This document shows positions 9,065 to 18,714 of a DNA stretch of 64,000 nt, piece by piece (position 1 is the first letter of the stretch; every line of letters begins with the position of its first letter). A program made the position numbers and the translations under genes. This stretch comes from Hydrogenophaga sp. GTDB taxonomy: Bacteria; Pseudomonadota; Gammaproteobacteria; Burkholderiales; Burkholderiaceae_C. The notes beneath the pieces were generated by a model. That model was not told the origin of the DNA and ran no database searches. It worked only from the letters and a program-made list of their open reading frames with translations. The DNA lies in NCBI RefSeq assembly GCF_018780075.1, contig NZ_JADMKB010000037.1:1-64000 (forward strand), read 5' to 3'.

Positions 9065-10318
9065 ATGACCACCGCCTACCAACAACTCGACCAATGGATC
9101 GACGCCCACTTTGACGAGCAGGTGAGCTTCCTGCAGGCGCTCGTGCGCGTGCCCACCGACACGCCGCCCGGCAACAACGCGCCGCACGCCGAACGCACCG
9201 CCGAGCTGCTGGCCGCCATGGGCCTGACCGCCGAAAAACACGCTGTGCCCGACGCCGAGGTGAAGGCCGCCGGCCTGGAGACCATCACCAACCTGATCGT
9301 GCGCCGCCGCTACGGCGACGGCGGCCGGACCATCGCGCTCAATGCGCACGGTGACGTGGTGCCGCCCGGCGAAGGCTGGACGCACGCCCCCTATGGCGGC
9401 GAGATCGTGGACGGCAGGATCTACGGCCGCGCCACGGCCGTGAGCAAGTGCGACATCACCACCTTCACCCACGCCATCCGGGCCGTGGAATCGCTGGGCG
9501 CCCCACTCCAGGGCGGCGTGGAACTGCACGTGACCTACGACGAGGAATACGGCGGCGAGGTCGGCCCGGACTGGCTGCTGAAGAAGGGCCTGACGAAACC
9601 CGACCTGATGATCGCGGCCGGCTTCAGCTACCAGGTGGTGGTGGCGCACAACGGCTGCCTGCAGCTGGAGGTGACGGTGCACGGCGACATGGCGCACGCC
9701 GCCATCCCCGACAGCGGCACCGACGCGCTGCAGGGCGCGGTGCACATCCTCAACGCGCTGTACGCGCTCAATGCCGACTACCTGAAGGTCACCTCCAGCG
9801 TCGAGGGCATCACCCACCCCTACCTCAACGTGGGCCAGATCATCGGCGGCACCAACACCAACGTGATCCCCGGCAAGGTGGTGCTCAAGGTGGACCGCCG
9901 CATGATCCCCGAGGAAGACCCGACCGAGGTCGAGGCCGCCCTGCGACGCACCATCGCCGAGGCCGCCGCCAGCTTCAACCCGCCACGCGGGGGGCGCGCC
10001 ATCAGCGTGGACGTGAAGCGCATCCTGCTGGCGCGGGCGCTCAAGCCCCTGCCCGGCAACCAGCCGCTGGTCAGCGCGATCCAGAAACACGGCCAGGAAC
10101 TGTTTGGCGAAACCATCCCGGCGGTGGGCACACCGCTCTACACCGACGTGCGCCTCTATGGCGAACACGGCATCCCGGGCGTGATCTACGGCGCCGGCCC
10201 GCACACCGTGCGCGAGTCGAACGCCAAACGCGCCGACGAAAACCTGGTGCTGGAAGACCTGAGGCGGGCCACCAAGGTGGTCGCGCGCACGCTGCTGGAC
10301 CTGCTGAAAACCGACTGA
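9065..10318 (+). CDS. M20-family metallohydrolase (ArgE/DapE-like)
   Basis: 417 residues. Di-zinc peptidase fold with LNAHGDVVPPGEGWTH, the DEEYGGEVG metal-ligand region and an inserted dimerisation domain containing HGDMAHAAIPDSG. The canonical GRGxxDxKG box reads GRATAVSKCD, so the usual bridging Asp position is shifted or replaced. It sits 57 bp after the AllC fusion and before malic enzyme, so a substrate such as a ureido or carbamoyl compound of the purine route is plausible but unproven. Amino-acid deacylase is the alternative. Confidence 0.85.
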   Translation: MTTAYQQLDQWIDAHFDEQVSFLQALVRVPTDTPPGNNAPHAERTAELLAAMGLTAEKHAVPDAEVKAAGLETITNLIVRRRYGDGGRTIALNAHGDVVPPGEGWTHAPYGGEIVDGRIYGRATAVSKCDITTFTHAIRAVESLGAPLQGGVELHVTYDEEYGGEVGPDWLLKKGLTKPDLMIAAGFSYQVVVAHNGCLQLEVTVHGDMAHAAIPDSGTDALQGAVHILNALYALNADYLKVTSSVEGITHPYLNVGQIIGGTNTNVIPGKVVLKVDRRMIPEEDPTEVEAALRRTIAEAAASFNPPRGGRAISVDVKRILLARALKPLPGNQPLVSAIQKHGQELFGETIPAVGTPLYTDVRLYGEHGIPGVIYGAGPHTVRESNAKRADENLVLEDLRRATKVVARTLLDLLKTD

Positions 10319-10409
10319 CCCTCCTGTGGAATGTCCCAGCAGATCGCTGGTCGACCGCGTGCCACAATGACCGCCCGCCCACGCCGGGCGGCCCGATTCT
10401 GGAGACACC

Positions 10410-12710
10410 ATGACCCCCGCCGAACAAGCCCTGCGCGACGCCGCGTTTGAATACCACCGCTCGCCCAACCGCGGCAAGATTTCCGTCAACCCCACCAAGC
10501 CGCTCTCCAACCAGCGCGACCTGTCGCTGGCGTACTCGCCCGGCGTGGCCTACCCCTGCCTGGCCATTGAAGCCGACCCTTCGCTGGCGGCCGAGTACAC
10601 CTCGCGCGGCAACCTGGTGGGCGTGATCACCAACGGCACCGCCGTGCTGGGCCTGGGCGACATCGGCCCGCTGGCGAGCAAGCCGGTGATGGAGGGCAAG
10701 GGCTGCCTGTTCAAGAAGTTCGCCGGCATCGACGTGTTCGACATCGAACTCGCCGAACGCGACCCGGACAAGCTGGTCGACATCATCGCCGCGCTGGAGC
10801 CCACGCTGGGCGGCGTGAACCTCGAAGACATCAAGGCGCCCGAGTGCTTCTACATCGAGAAGAAGCTGCGCGAGCGCATGAAGATCCCGGTCTTCCACGA
10901 CGACCAGCACGGCACGGCCATCATCTCCAGCTCGGCCCTCATCAACGGGCTGGAGCTGGTGGGCAAGGACATCGGCCAGATCAAGATGGCGGTGTCGGGC
11001 GCGGGCGCCGCGGCCATCGCCTGTCTGGACCTGATGGTCAACCTGGGCGTGAACATCGAGAACATCCTGGTCTGCGATTCGAAGGGCGTGATCCACACCG
11101 AGCGCGCCGACGCCGTGGGCGGCAAGCTCGACGAATCCAAGCAGCGCTACTGCCGCACCACCACCGCGCGCACGCTGGCTGACGCCATGAACGGCGCCGA
11201 CGTGTTCCTGGGCTGCTCCGCCGCCGGTGTGGTGGACGCCGACATGGTGAAAAGCATGGGCACGCAGCCCATCATCCTGGCGCTGGCCAACCCCGAGCCG
11301 GAGATCCGGCCCGAAGTGGCCAAGGCCGCGCGGCCCGACTGCATCATCGCCACCGGCCGTTCGGACTACCCGAACCAGGTCAACAACGTGCTGTGTTTCC
11401 CCTACATCTTCCGCGGCGCGCTCGATTGCGGCGCCACCAAGATCACGGAAGAAATGAAGATGGCCTGCGTGCGCCAGATCGCGGACCTGACCAAGAGCGA
11501 GATCAGCGACGAGGTGGCCGCCGCCTACGCCGGCCAGGAGCTGGTGTTCGGCCCCGACTACATCATCCCCAAGGCCTTTGACACCCGCCTGATCCTGAAG
11601 ATCGCGCCGGCCGTGGCGCAGGCCGCCGCCGACTCGGGCGTGGCCACGCGCCCGATCGCCGACATGCAGGCCTACAAGGAAAGCCTGGGCCGTTTCGTCA
11701 CGCAGACCGGCATCCTCATGCGGCCGATCTTCAACGCCGCCAAGGCCCTGCCCGAAAACCGCAAGCGCGTCGCCTACGCCGACGGCGAAGACGAGCGCGC
11801 CCTGCGCGCCGCGCAGATGGCGATCGACGACAACCTGGCCAAGCCCATCCTGATCGGCCGCCCGGCCGTGATCGCCGCGCGCATCGAAAAAGCCGGCCTG
11901 CGCATCCGCCTGGGGGTGGATGTGGAGAACGTCAACCCCGAAGGCGACCCGCGCTTCCGCCAGTACTGGGAGCAGTACCACAAGCTCATGGCCCGCAACG
12001 GCGCCTCACCCGAGGTGGCCAAGGCCGCCGTGCGCCGCTCCAACACCATCATCGGTTCGCTGATGGTCTCGCTGGGTGACGCGGACGCGCTGATCTGCGG
12101 CCTGGTCGGCACCTATTCGACGCACCTGGAGCGCATCGACGCGATCCTGGGCAAGCAGCCCGGCGTGACCAACTACGCCGCCGTCAACGCGCTCATGACC
12201 GACCGCGGCCCGCTGTTCATCGCCGACACCTACGTGAACGAAGACCCGAGCGCCGAACAGCTGGCCGAGATCGCCTGGATGGCGGCGCAGCAGGTGCAGC
12301 GCTTCGGCATCCCGCCCAAGGTGGCCTTCCTCTCGCATTCCAGCTTCGGCTCCAGCAAGCGCCCGTCGGCCAAGAAGATGCGGGCCGCGCGCGACCTCTT
12401 CGTGGCCCAGCACCCGGGCATCGAATGCGACGGCGAGCTGCACGGCGACGCGGCGCTGAACCCGGAGATCCGCAACGCCTACATGGCCGACTCCACGCTC
12501 AGCGGTTCGGCCAACCTGCTGATCTGCCCGAACCTGGACGCCGCCAACATCCTCTACAACGTGCTCAAGACCACCACCAGCGGTGGCGTGACCGTGGGCC
12601 CGGTGCTGATGGGTGTGGCCCGCACGGCCTACATCCTCACGCCCGCGGCCACGGTGCGCCGGGTGCTCAACATGACGGCGCTCGCCGCGGCCGCCAGCCC
12701 GCGCGGCTGA
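10410..12710 (+). CDS. maeB: NADP-dependent malic enzyme with phosphotransacetylase-like C-terminus
   Basis: Decarboxylates malate to pyruvate with NADPH formation. It has 766 residues, the length of the MaeB hybrid type. Residues about 1-430 are the malic enzyme ([32 protein letters not shown] for [17 protein letters not shown]). About 430-766 are a regulatory phosphotransacetylase-like domain, usually the binding site for acetyl-CoA. In this setting it could drain malate formed from the glyoxylate released by allantoate breakdown. A strong intrinsic terminator follows. Confidence 0.95.
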   Translation: MTPAEQALRDAAFEYHRSPNRGKISVNPTKPLSNQRDLSLAYSPGVAYPCLAIEADPSLAAEYTSRGNLVGVITNGTAVLGLGDIGPLASKPVMEGKGCLFKKFAGIDVFDIELAERDPDKLVDIIAALEPTLGGVNLEDIKAPECFYIEKKLRERMKIPVFHDDQHGTAIISSSALINGLELVGKDIGQIKMAVSGAGAAAIACLDLMVNLGVNIENILVCDSKGVIHTERADAVGGKLDESKQRYCRTTTARTLADAMNGADVFLGCSAAGVVDADMVKSMGTQPIILALANPEPEIRPEVAKAARPDCIIATGRSDYPNQVNNVLCFPYIFRGALDCGATKITEEMKMACVRQIADLTKSEISDEVAAAYAGQELVFGPDYIIPKAFDTRLILKIAPAVAQAAADSGVATRPIADMQAYKESLGRFVTQTGILMRPIFNAAKALPENRKRVAYADGEDERALRAAQMAIDDNLAKPILIGRPAVIAARIEKAGLRIRLGVDVENVNPEGDPRFRQYWEQYHKLMARNGASPEVAKAAVRRSNTIIGSLMVSLGDADALICGLVGTYSTHLERIDAILGKQPGVTNYAAVNALMTDRGPLFIADTYVNEDPSAEQLAEIAWMAAQQVQRFGIPPKVAFLSHSSFGSSKRPSAKKMRAARDLFVAQHPGIECDGELHGDAALNPEIRNAYMADSTLSGSANLLICPNLDAANILYNVLKTTTSGGVTVGPVLMGVARTAYILTPAATVRRVLNMTALAAAASPRG

Positions 12711-12732
12711 GCGTTTTTCGCCGGTGCACAAG

Positions 12733-12757
12733 AGGACGCTGCGGCGTCCTTTTTTTT
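12733..12757 (+). terminator. Rho-independent terminator after maeB
   Basis: Stem GGACGC-TGCG-GCGTCC followed by a run of eight T. It begins about 20 bp past the maeB stop and closes the puuE-maeB transcription unit. Confidence 0.9.
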
Positions 12758-12815
12758 GCCCTCCATCGGTCGAGCCGGGGTTTTCCCTATCGACCCATCA
12801 CCTGATCGTACACAT

Positions 12816-12831
12816 AATTTGTATACAGTTT
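12816..12831. promoter_or_regulatory. Purine-regulon operator, site 3 (upstream of NCS2 permease)
   Basis: AATTTGTATACAGTTT shares the TGTATACA core (12820-12827) with sites 1, 2 and 4; the right arm matches the perfect operator at all but one base. It lies 58 bp upstream of the permease ATG. Confidence 0.65.
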
Positions 12832-12888
12832 TACATACCATCCAGGCTGTGCGCCGTCGCAAACAGCCCACCCAATGAGGAGACCTCC

Positions 12889-14376
12889 ATGACCACAACG
12901 GTTCATCCAGTGGATGAAGTCCTGCCCGCCGGCAAGCTCACGGCCCTGGGCCTGCAGCACGTGCTGGTGATGTACGCCGGCGCGGTGGCGGTGCCGCTGA
13001 TCGTGGGCCGCGCGCTCAAGCTCAGCCCCGAGCAGGTGGCAATGCTGATCTCGGCCGACCTGTTCTGCTGCGGCCTGATCACACTGATCCAGTCGCTCGG
13101 TGCCACGCAGTGGTTCGGCATCAAGCTGCCGGTGATGATGGGCGTGACCTTCGCCTCCGTCGCGCCCATGGTCGCCATGGCCAACAGCAACCCCGGCACC
13201 GAAGGCGCGGGCCTGATCTTTGGCGCCATCATCGGCGCGGGCGTGATCTCGATCGTGATCGCGCCGCTGGTCAGCCGCATGCTGCGTTTCTTCCCGCCGG
13301 TGGTCACCGGTTCGATCATCCTGGTGATCGGCATCAGCCTCATGCGTGTGGGCATCAACTGGATCTTCGGCAACCCGGTCGGCCCGACCGCGCCGAGCAT
13401 CGTCAGCCCCGAACACGCCCAGTGGCTGGCCCAGGTGAGCGCCTCGGCCGGCGCCCCGGGCTCGGTGCTTCCGGCCATCCCGAAGGACCTGGCCCTGGTG
13501 CCCAAGCTGCCCAACCCCAAGTACGCCGACCTCACCGGTGTGGGCATCGCGGCGCTGGTGCTGGTGTCGATCATGCTGATCGCGCGCTACGCCAGGGGCT
13601 TCCTGGCCAACATCTCGGTGCTGCTGGGCATCGTCATCGGTGGCATCGCCGCTGCGGCCATGGGCCTGATGAACTTTGACAAGGTGGCCCAGGCGAACTG
13701 GATCGACATCGTGCTGCCCTTCGAGATCGCCACCCCGGTGTTCAACCCCATCCTGATCCTCACCATGACGCTGGTGATGATCGTGGTGATGATCGAGTCG
13801 ACCGGCATGTTCCTCGCGCTGGGCGAAATGACCGACCGCCAGGTGGACGGCGCCGCCCTCACGCGCGGCCTGCGCACCGATGGCCTGGGCACCCTCATCG
13901 GCGGCATCTTCAACACCTTTCCCTACACCAGCTTCTCGCAGAACGTGGGTCTGGTCGCGGTCACCGGCGTCAAAAGCCGCTTCGTCTGCGTGGCGGGCGG
14001 TGTGATCCTGATCGTGCTGGGCCTGCTGCCCAAGATGGCGGCCTTGGTCGAGTCGCTGCCCACGGTGGTGCTGGGCGGCGCGGGGCTGGTGATGTTTGGC
14101 ATGGTCGCCGCCACCGGCATCCGCATCCTGGCGGGCGTGGACTTCAAGAGCAACCGCTTCAACGCCATGATCGTGGCCATCGCCATCGGCGTGGGCATGA
14201 TTCCGCTGATCGCCCCCAACTTCAAGCAGTGGATGCCGCACGGCATCCACCCGCTGATCGAATCGGGCATCCTGCTTGCTTCCATCGCGGCGGTGTTGCT
14301 GAACCTCTTCTTCAACGGTGGCCAAGCGGACGAGGCGGCGGCGATCCGGGCCGCACAACAGGCCGAGGCACACTGA
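12889..14376 (+). CDS. NCS2-family nucleobase (uracil-xanthine type) permease
   Basis: Proton-driven purine/urate importer of the NAT/NCS2 family. 495 residues from ATG 12889, chosen because AGGAG lies at the right spacing and the conserved LQHVLVMYAGAVAVPLIV follows. About 12-14 membrane segments. The NAT signature appears as QNVGLVAVTG and the TM1 QH motif is present. The TGTATACA operator upstream and the island context favour xanthine, urate or uracil as substrate; sequence alone does not separate these. Confidence 0.92.
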   Translation: MTTTVHPVDEVLPAGKLTALGLQHVLVMYAGAVAVPLIVGRALKLSPEQVAMLISADLFCCGLITLIQSLGATQWFGIKLPVMMGVTFASVAPMVAMANSNPGTEGAGLIFGAIIGAGVISIVIAPLVSRMLRFFPPVVTGSIILVIGISLMRVGINWIFGNPVGPTAPSIVSPEHAQWLAQVSASAGAPGSVLPAIPKDLALVPKLPNPKYADLTGVGIAALVLVSIMLIARYARGFLANISVLLGIVIGGIAAAAMGLMNFDKVAQANWIDIVLPFEIATPVFNPILILTMTLVMIVVMIESTGMFLALGEMTDRQVDGAALTRGLRTDGLGTLIGGIFNTFPYTSFSQNVGLVAVTGVKSRFVCVAGGVILIVLGLLPKMAALVESLPTVVLGGAGLVMFGMVAATGIRILAGVDFKSNRFNAMIVAIAIGVGMIPLIAPNFKQWMPHGIHPLIESGILLASIAAVLLNLFFNGGQADEAAAIRAAQQAEAH

Positions 14377-14427
14377 ACGGCAAGCGTCCAGGCCACCCCG
14401 CCACTCCCACCATCCCTCCCTGTGCGA

Positions 14428-15471
14428 ATGACCAGCATAATCAAGTTCCCTGCTTCCACATCCACCCGCCGGCGTTTTGTCCTGGGCGCGGCCGGCCTGG
14501 GCGCCCTGCCCGTCATCACGGCTTGCGCCGGCCCCGCGAAAGCCGCACCCGACTTCAAGGTCGGCGCCCTGCTGGCCGGTCGCATCAACGACCGGGGCTT
14601 CATGGAAGCGGGATGGTCGGGGCTTGAGCGCGCGCGCACCGAACTGCGCGTGCAGACGCGCCACATCGACAACATCCCGCCGAAAAAGGAGCAGCTGATG
14701 GCGGCACTCACCGAGCTGGCCGGCTCGGAGGTCGATCTGGTGGTGGCCCATGGCGGGCAGAACAACGAGGCCTGCGCAGAGGTGGCCGCGAAGTTTCCCG
14801 GCGTGCGCTTTGCCGTCACCCAGGGCGCGGTCCAGTCCGCCAACCTGTGCAGCTACGACGTGCTCCAGGAAGAATCGGCCTACCTGGGCGGCGTGCTCGC
14901 GGCCCTGACCAGCCGCACCGGCGTCATCGGTCACATGTCCGGCATCCGCGTGCGGCCAGGCCTCAAGGGCCGCGCCGCCTACGTGGCGGGTGCCAAGGCC
15001 GCCCGGCCAGACATCCGCGTCCTGACCAATTTCTCTGGCAATCAGGACGACAACGCCTTGTCACAGCGCATCGCGTCGGCCCAGATCGCGGCGGGCGCGG
15101 ACGTGATCTTCACCATGCTCAACGCCGGTCGCGATGGCGTGACCCAGGCCTGCCGCGCCAGTGGCGCGCGCCAGATCGGCAACGTGATCGACTGGGTGGC
15201 CGTCGACCCGAAGGTGTTTGTCGCCTCGGCCATCGCCGACGTCAGCATCGGCATGTACGAAGCCATCAAGGACGCGCAGGCGGGTCACTTCCCCGCGGGT
15301 CAGGTCCAGCACATCGGCATCGCGAACGAACGCGCCGTCCGGCTGTCGATGGCGCCGGACGTGCCCGCGCCGGTGCGCGAGCGGGTGGCGGCCACGGCGC
15401 GTGGCATCGCAGCTGGCCAGATCAAGGTGCCGGTCGACTACAACGGCCCCGAATTCGCCATGCCCGCCTGA
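14428..15471 (+). CDS. BMP-family (purine-nucleoside-type) binding protein, exported
   Basis: About 347 residues, starting at ATG 14428 (a GTG six bases earlier is possible). A twin-arginine-like leader STRRRFVLGAAGLGALPVITAC also contains a possible lipobox. The rest is a BMP/PnrA-type periplasmic binding fold (VGALLAGRINDRGFMEAGW, VAHGGQNNEAC, YLGGVLAALTSRTGVIGHMSG). BMP receptors bind nucleosides or purines. No BMP-type ATPase or permease genes follow, so it is an orphan here. It lies 51 bp after the permease and is closed by its own terminator. Confidence 0.88.
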   Translation: MTSIIKFPASTSTRRRFVLGAAGLGALPVITACAGPAKAAPDFKVGALLAGRINDRGFMEAGWSGLERARTELRVQTRHIDNIPPKKEQLMAALTELAGSEVDLVVAHGGQNNEACAEVAAKFPGVRFAVTQGAVQSANLCSYDVLQEESAYLGGVLAALTSRTGVIGHMSGIRVRPGLKGRAAYVAGAKAARPDIRVLTNFSGNQDDNALSQRIASAQIAAGADVIFTMLNAGRDGVTQACRASGARQIGNVIDWVAVDPKVFVASAIADVSIGMYEAIKDAQAGHFPAGQVQHIGIANERAVRLSMAPDVPAPVRERVAATARGIAAGQIKVPVDYNGPEFAMPA

Positions 15472-15494
15472 AGGCCGCGCGAACCGAGCACATG

Positions 15495-15520
15495 AAAAGG
15501 GCCCTTCAGGGCTCTTTTTT
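15495..15520 (+). terminator. Rho-independent terminator after the BMP gene
   Basis: AAAGGGCCC-TTCA-GGGCTCTTT with a T6 run forms a nine-pair stem with one G-U pair, 24 bp past the stop codon. Confidence 0.85.
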
Positions 15521-15619
15521 CATGGCCGACCCTCGGGATGCCCCCGATTGGTGCCGCACGGGAAGTCGTGCACCATCCTGAGCCGCAATGGAACTATCGG
15601 TGGGCAGACATGCGCGCAA

Positions 15620-15635
15620 ACGCTGTATACAAATA
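15620..15635. promoter_or_regulatory. Purine-regulon operator, site 4 (upstream of NMT1 ABC operon)
   Basis: TGTATACA at 15624-15631 within ACGCTGTATACAAATA, 113 bp upstream of the binding-protein ATG. Arms are weaker than at sites 1 and 2. The remaining leader to 15743 shows no clear hairpin. Confidence 0.6.
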
Positions 15636-15743
15636 GTGTGTTCAGTTTCCGGATCGTGTCGTCCGCTGGTATCCAACTTGCTAACAGATCCCCCAACCCC
15701 GCCTGTGGCCCGCCGACCCATCCATCCCTTGAACGGAACCGTC

Positions 15744-16775
15744 ATGAACAAGCGCTTCTTCCTCCAGACCACCGCCGCCCTGGCCGCCGTTGCCGCCTTC
15801 GGCTCCGCCCACGCACAGACCGCCATCAAGTTCCAGCTCGACTGGCGCTTCGAAGGCCCGGCCGCGCTGTTCCTGCAATCGGCCGCCAAGGGCTACTACA
15901 AGGCCGCCGGCCTGGACGTGACCATCGACTCCGGCAACGGCTCGGGTGGCACCGTGACGCGGGTGGCCTCGGGCACCTACGACATGGGTTTTGCCGACAT
16001 GGCCGCGCTGATGGAATTCCACGCCAACAACCCGGACGCGCCCAACAAGCCCGTGGCCGTGATGATGGTCTACAACAACACGCCCGCAGCGGTGCTGGCC
16101 CTGAAGAAAACGGGCATCACCAAACCGTCCGACCTGAACGGCAAGAAGCTCGGTGCCCCGGTGTTCGACGCCGGCCGCAAGGCCTTCCCGATCTTCCAGA
16201 AGGCGAACGCGGTCACCAACGTGGCCTGGACCTCGATGGACCCGCCGCTGCGCGAGACCATGCTGGTGCGTGGTGACATCGACGCCATCACCGGCTTCTC
16301 GTTCACCTCGCTGCTCAACCTGGAAGCACGCGGCGTGAAGGCCGAAGACGTGGTGATCCTGCCCTACGCGGATTACGGCGTGAAGCTCTACGGCAACGTG
16401 GTGATCGCCAGCCCCAAGCTGATCAAGGAGAACCCCGCCGCCGTCAAGGCCTTCCTCGCCGCGTTCGCCAAGGGCGCCAAGGAGGTCATGGCCAATCCGG
16501 CCGCCGGCATCGAGACCGTGAAGGCCCGCGACGGCATCATCAACGTGGCGCTGGAAACGCGCCGCCTGCAGCTCGCCGTGGACTCGGTGGTCGCCAGCCC
16601 CGACGCGCGCAAGGAAGGCTTCGGCCAGGTCAACCCGGGCCGCATGAGCCTAATGGCCTCGCAGGTGTCGGACGCCTACGGCACCAAGAACCGCGTGGAC
16701 CCCAAGGCGGTCTGGGACGGCTCCATGCTGCCCACCGCCGCCGAGCTCAACGTGCTGCCGCCCGCGAAGAAATAA
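15744..16775 (+). CDS. NMT1/THI5-like ABC substrate-binding protein (copy 1)
   Basis: 343 residues with a Sec signal peptide cleaved after AFGSAHA. NMT1/THI5-like periplasmic binding fold: KFQLDWRFEGPAALFLQ, the GYYKAAGLDV motif and a GSGGTVTRVASGTYDMGFADM binding region. The start at 15744 follows GAACGG. It heads an SBP-ATPase-permease operon. Family members import pyrimidine precursors, riboflavin or purines; the purine operator upstream argues for a purine or its breakdown product. It is homologous to the protein at 20639. Confidence 0.9.
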   Translation: MNKRFFLQTTAALAAVAAFGSAHAQTAIKFQLDWRFEGPAALFLQSAAKGYYKAAGLDVTIDSGNGSGGTVTRVASGTYDMGFADMAALMEFHANNPDAPNKPVAVMMVYNNTPAAVLALKKTGITKPSDLNGKKLGAPVFDAGRKAFPIFQKANAVTNVAWTSMDPPLRETMLVRGDIDAITGFSFTSLLNLEARGVKAEDVVILPYADYGVKLYGNVVIASPKLIKENPAAVKAFLAAFAKGAKEVMANPAAGIETVKARDGIINVALETRRLQLAVDSVVASPDARKEGFGQVNPGRMSLMASQVSDAYGTKNRVDPKAVWDGSMLPTAAELNVLPPAKK

Positions 16776-16805
16776 GCGCGGTTCGCGCCCACCGTTTTTG
16801 GCCTG

Positions 16806-16838
16806 GGCCAGCCGCACACCTGTGGCTGGCCTTTTTTT
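16806..16838 (+). terminator. Hairpin terminator between binding protein and ATPase
   Basis: GGCCAGCC...GGCTGGCC with inner CACA-CC-TGTG, then T7. It lies inside the ABC operon, so it probably attenuates downstream genes and keeps the binding protein in excess. Confidence 0.85.
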
Positions 16839-16850
16839 CAGGACCGCCCC

Positions 16851-17690
16851 ATGACCGACGCCCCGACCCCTTCCAGCACCGAAAAACCCTTCGTCGATTT
16901 TGACCAGGTCTGGCTCGCCTACAACGACGACCTGCTGGCCAAGAACCTCTTCGCCGTCGAGGACATCAACCTCAAGGTCAAGAAGGGCGAGTTCATCGCC
17001 ATCGTCGGCCCCTCCGGCTGCGGCAAGTCCACCTTCATGAAGCTCACCACCGGCCTGAAGATGCCGAGCATGGGCAAGATCACCATCGACGGCCAGCCGG
17101 TCACCGGCCCGCTGAAGATCTCGGGCATGGCCTTCCAGGCGCCCTCGCTGCTGCCCTGGCGCACCACGCTGGACAACGTGCTGCTGCCGCTGGAGATCGT
17201 GGAGCCCTTCCGCAGCCAGTTCAAGGACCGCCGCAAAGAATTCGAAGAGAGAGCCAGCAAGCTGCTCACCAGCGTGGGCCTGGGCGGCATGGAGAAGAAG
17301 TATCCCTGGGAGCTCTCGGGCGGCATGCAGCAGCGCGCCAGCATCTGCCGCGCGCTGATCCACGAGCCCAAGATGCTGCTGCTCGACGAGCCCTTTGGCG
17401 CGCTCGATGCGTTCACGCGCGAAGAACTCTGGTGCACGCTGCGCGACCTCTGGGAGGCGCAGCGCTTCAACGTCATCCTGGTCACGCACGACCTGCGCGA
17501 GAGCGTGTTCCTGGCCGACACGGTGTATTGCATGAGCAAGAGCCCGGGTCGCTTCGTGGTGAAGCGCGAGATCGAGATCCCGCGCACGCGCGACCTGGAG
17601 GTGACGTACACGCCGCAGTTCACGGACATCGTGCATGAACTCAGGGGCCACATCGGGGCGATGAGAGGGGCTCCCCCCGCGCCGGCCTGA
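16851..17690 (+). CDS. ABC transporter ATP-binding protein (nitrate/sulfonate/taurine type)
   Basis: 279 residues. Walker A GPSGCGKST near residue 50, Q-loop FQAPSLLPW, signature LSGGMQQR, Walker B MLLLDEPFGALD and the switch His in VTHDLRES. It energises uptake with the NMT1 binding protein and the permease at 17808. The last codons (APPAPA) are encoded by the start of a dispersed repeat that overlaps the stop codon, so the natural C-terminus may have been altered by the repeat. Confidence 0.93.
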   Translation: MTDAPTPSSTEKPFVDFDQVWLAYNDDLLAKNLFAVEDINLKVKKGEFIAIVGPSGCGKSTFMKLTTGLKMPSMGKITIDGQPVTGPLKISGMAFQAPSLLPWRTTLDNVLLPLEIVEPFRSQFKDRRKEFEERASKLLTSVGLGGMEKKYPWELSGGMQQRASICRALIHEPKMLLLDEPFGALDAFTREELWCTLRDLWEAQRFNVILVTHDLRESVFLADTVYCMSKSPGRFVVKREIEIPRTRDLEVTYTPQFTDIVHELRGHIGAMRGAPPAPA

Positions 17691-17750
17691 CGGCCGTCAC
17701 CCCCCAGGGGGCAACACCAGCGGCCTGGCAAAGCCAGTTCCGCGGTGTTC
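17671..17750 (+). repeat. GC-rich 3'-end palindromic repeat, copy 3
   Basis: Overlaps the last six codons and stop of the ATPase gene. CCCCCCAGGGGG hairpin then CCTGGC-AAA-GCCAG within AACACCAGC...GCGGTGTT, with compensatory changes that keep the stem. Confidence 0.8.
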
Positions 17751-17807
17751 TGGCTCGAAGACATCTCGCTCGCCGCTTTTTCTCTCTTCCGCTTTGGAGT
17801 TCTCACC

Positions 17808-18572
17808 ATGAACAAAAAACAAGTCGAAACCTGGTCGCCCTTTCTGCTGCTGCTGGCCATCGTCGTCATCTGGGAGGTGATCTGCAGCGGCTTCGGCGTC
17901 AGCGAGTTCATCTTCCCCAGCCCGTCGCGCATCTGGGAGCAGACGATGGAGCACAAGGTCACCATCCTCGGCCACGCCTGGCGCACCTTCTGGGTGACGA
18001 TGGCCGGCTTTGGCATCGCCATCGTGGTGGGCGTGCTGGGGGGCTTTCTCATCGGCAGCTCGCGCCTGGCCTACGCCGCGATCTACCCGCTGATGACGGC
18101 GTTCAACGCCCTGCCCAAGGCGGCCTTCGTGCCCATCCTCGTGGTGTGGTTCGGCATCGGCGTCGGCCCGGCCATCCTGACCGCGTTTCTCATCAGCTTC
18201 TTCCCCATCATGGTGAACATCGCCACGGGTCTCGCCACGCTGGAGCCCGAGCTGGAAGACGTGTTGCGCGTGCTTGGCGCCAAGCGCTGGGACGTGCTCA
18301 CCAAGGTCGGCCTGCCGCGCTCCATGCCCTACTTCTTCGGCTCGCTCAAGGTCGCGATCACGCTGGCCTTCGTGGGCACCACGGTGTCGGAGATGACGGC
18401 CTCGAACGAAGGCATCGGCTACCTGCTGATCTCGGCCGGCAGCTCCATGCAGATGGGCCTAGCCTTCAGCGGCCTGCTGGTGGTGGGCGCGATGGCGATG
18501 GCGATGTACGAGCTGTTCAGCTTCATTGAGAAACACACCACCGGCTGGGCGCACCGAGGCAGCCAGGGATGA
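17808..18572 (+). CDS. ABC transporter permease (SsuC/TauC type)
   Basis: 254 residues from ATG 17808. About six membrane segments; the EAA loop is visible around LEDVLRVLGAKRWDVLTKVGLP. It partners with the ATPase at 16851 and the NMT1 binding protein(s). The 117-bp gap to the ATPase is mostly repeat copy 3. The substrate is inferred from context as a purine or pyrimidine derivative. Confidence 0.93.
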   Translation: MNKKQVETWSPFLLLLAIVVIWEVICSGFGVSEFIFPSPSRIWEQTMEHKVTILGHAWRTFWVTMAGFGIAIVVGVLGGFLIGSSRLAYAAIYPLMTAFNALPKAAFVPILVVWFGIGVGPAILTAFLISFFPIMVNIATGLATLEPELEDVLRVLGAKRWDVLTKVGLPRSMPYFFGSLKVAITLAFVGTTVSEMTASNEGIGYLLISAGSSMQMGLAFSGLLVVGAMAMAMYELFSFIEKHTTGWAHRGSQG

Positions 18573-18581
18573 TGCTTGAAC

Positions 18582-18660
18582 GCCCCCCGCGTCGCCTGCG
18601 GCGTCACCCCCCACTGGGGGGCGACACTGGCGGCCCGGCGGAGCCGGTTCCGCGGTGCCC
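18582..18660 (+). repeat. GC-rich 3'-end palindromic repeat, copy 4
   Basis: Begins nine bases after the permease stop. With copy 5 it brackets the deaminase gene in inverted orientation. Confidence 0.85.
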
Positions 18661-18714
18661 CCGAATGAACGCCCTCTCGCTCCGGCCACCTTGTCTCCGT
18701 CTCGTCTTCTCGCC

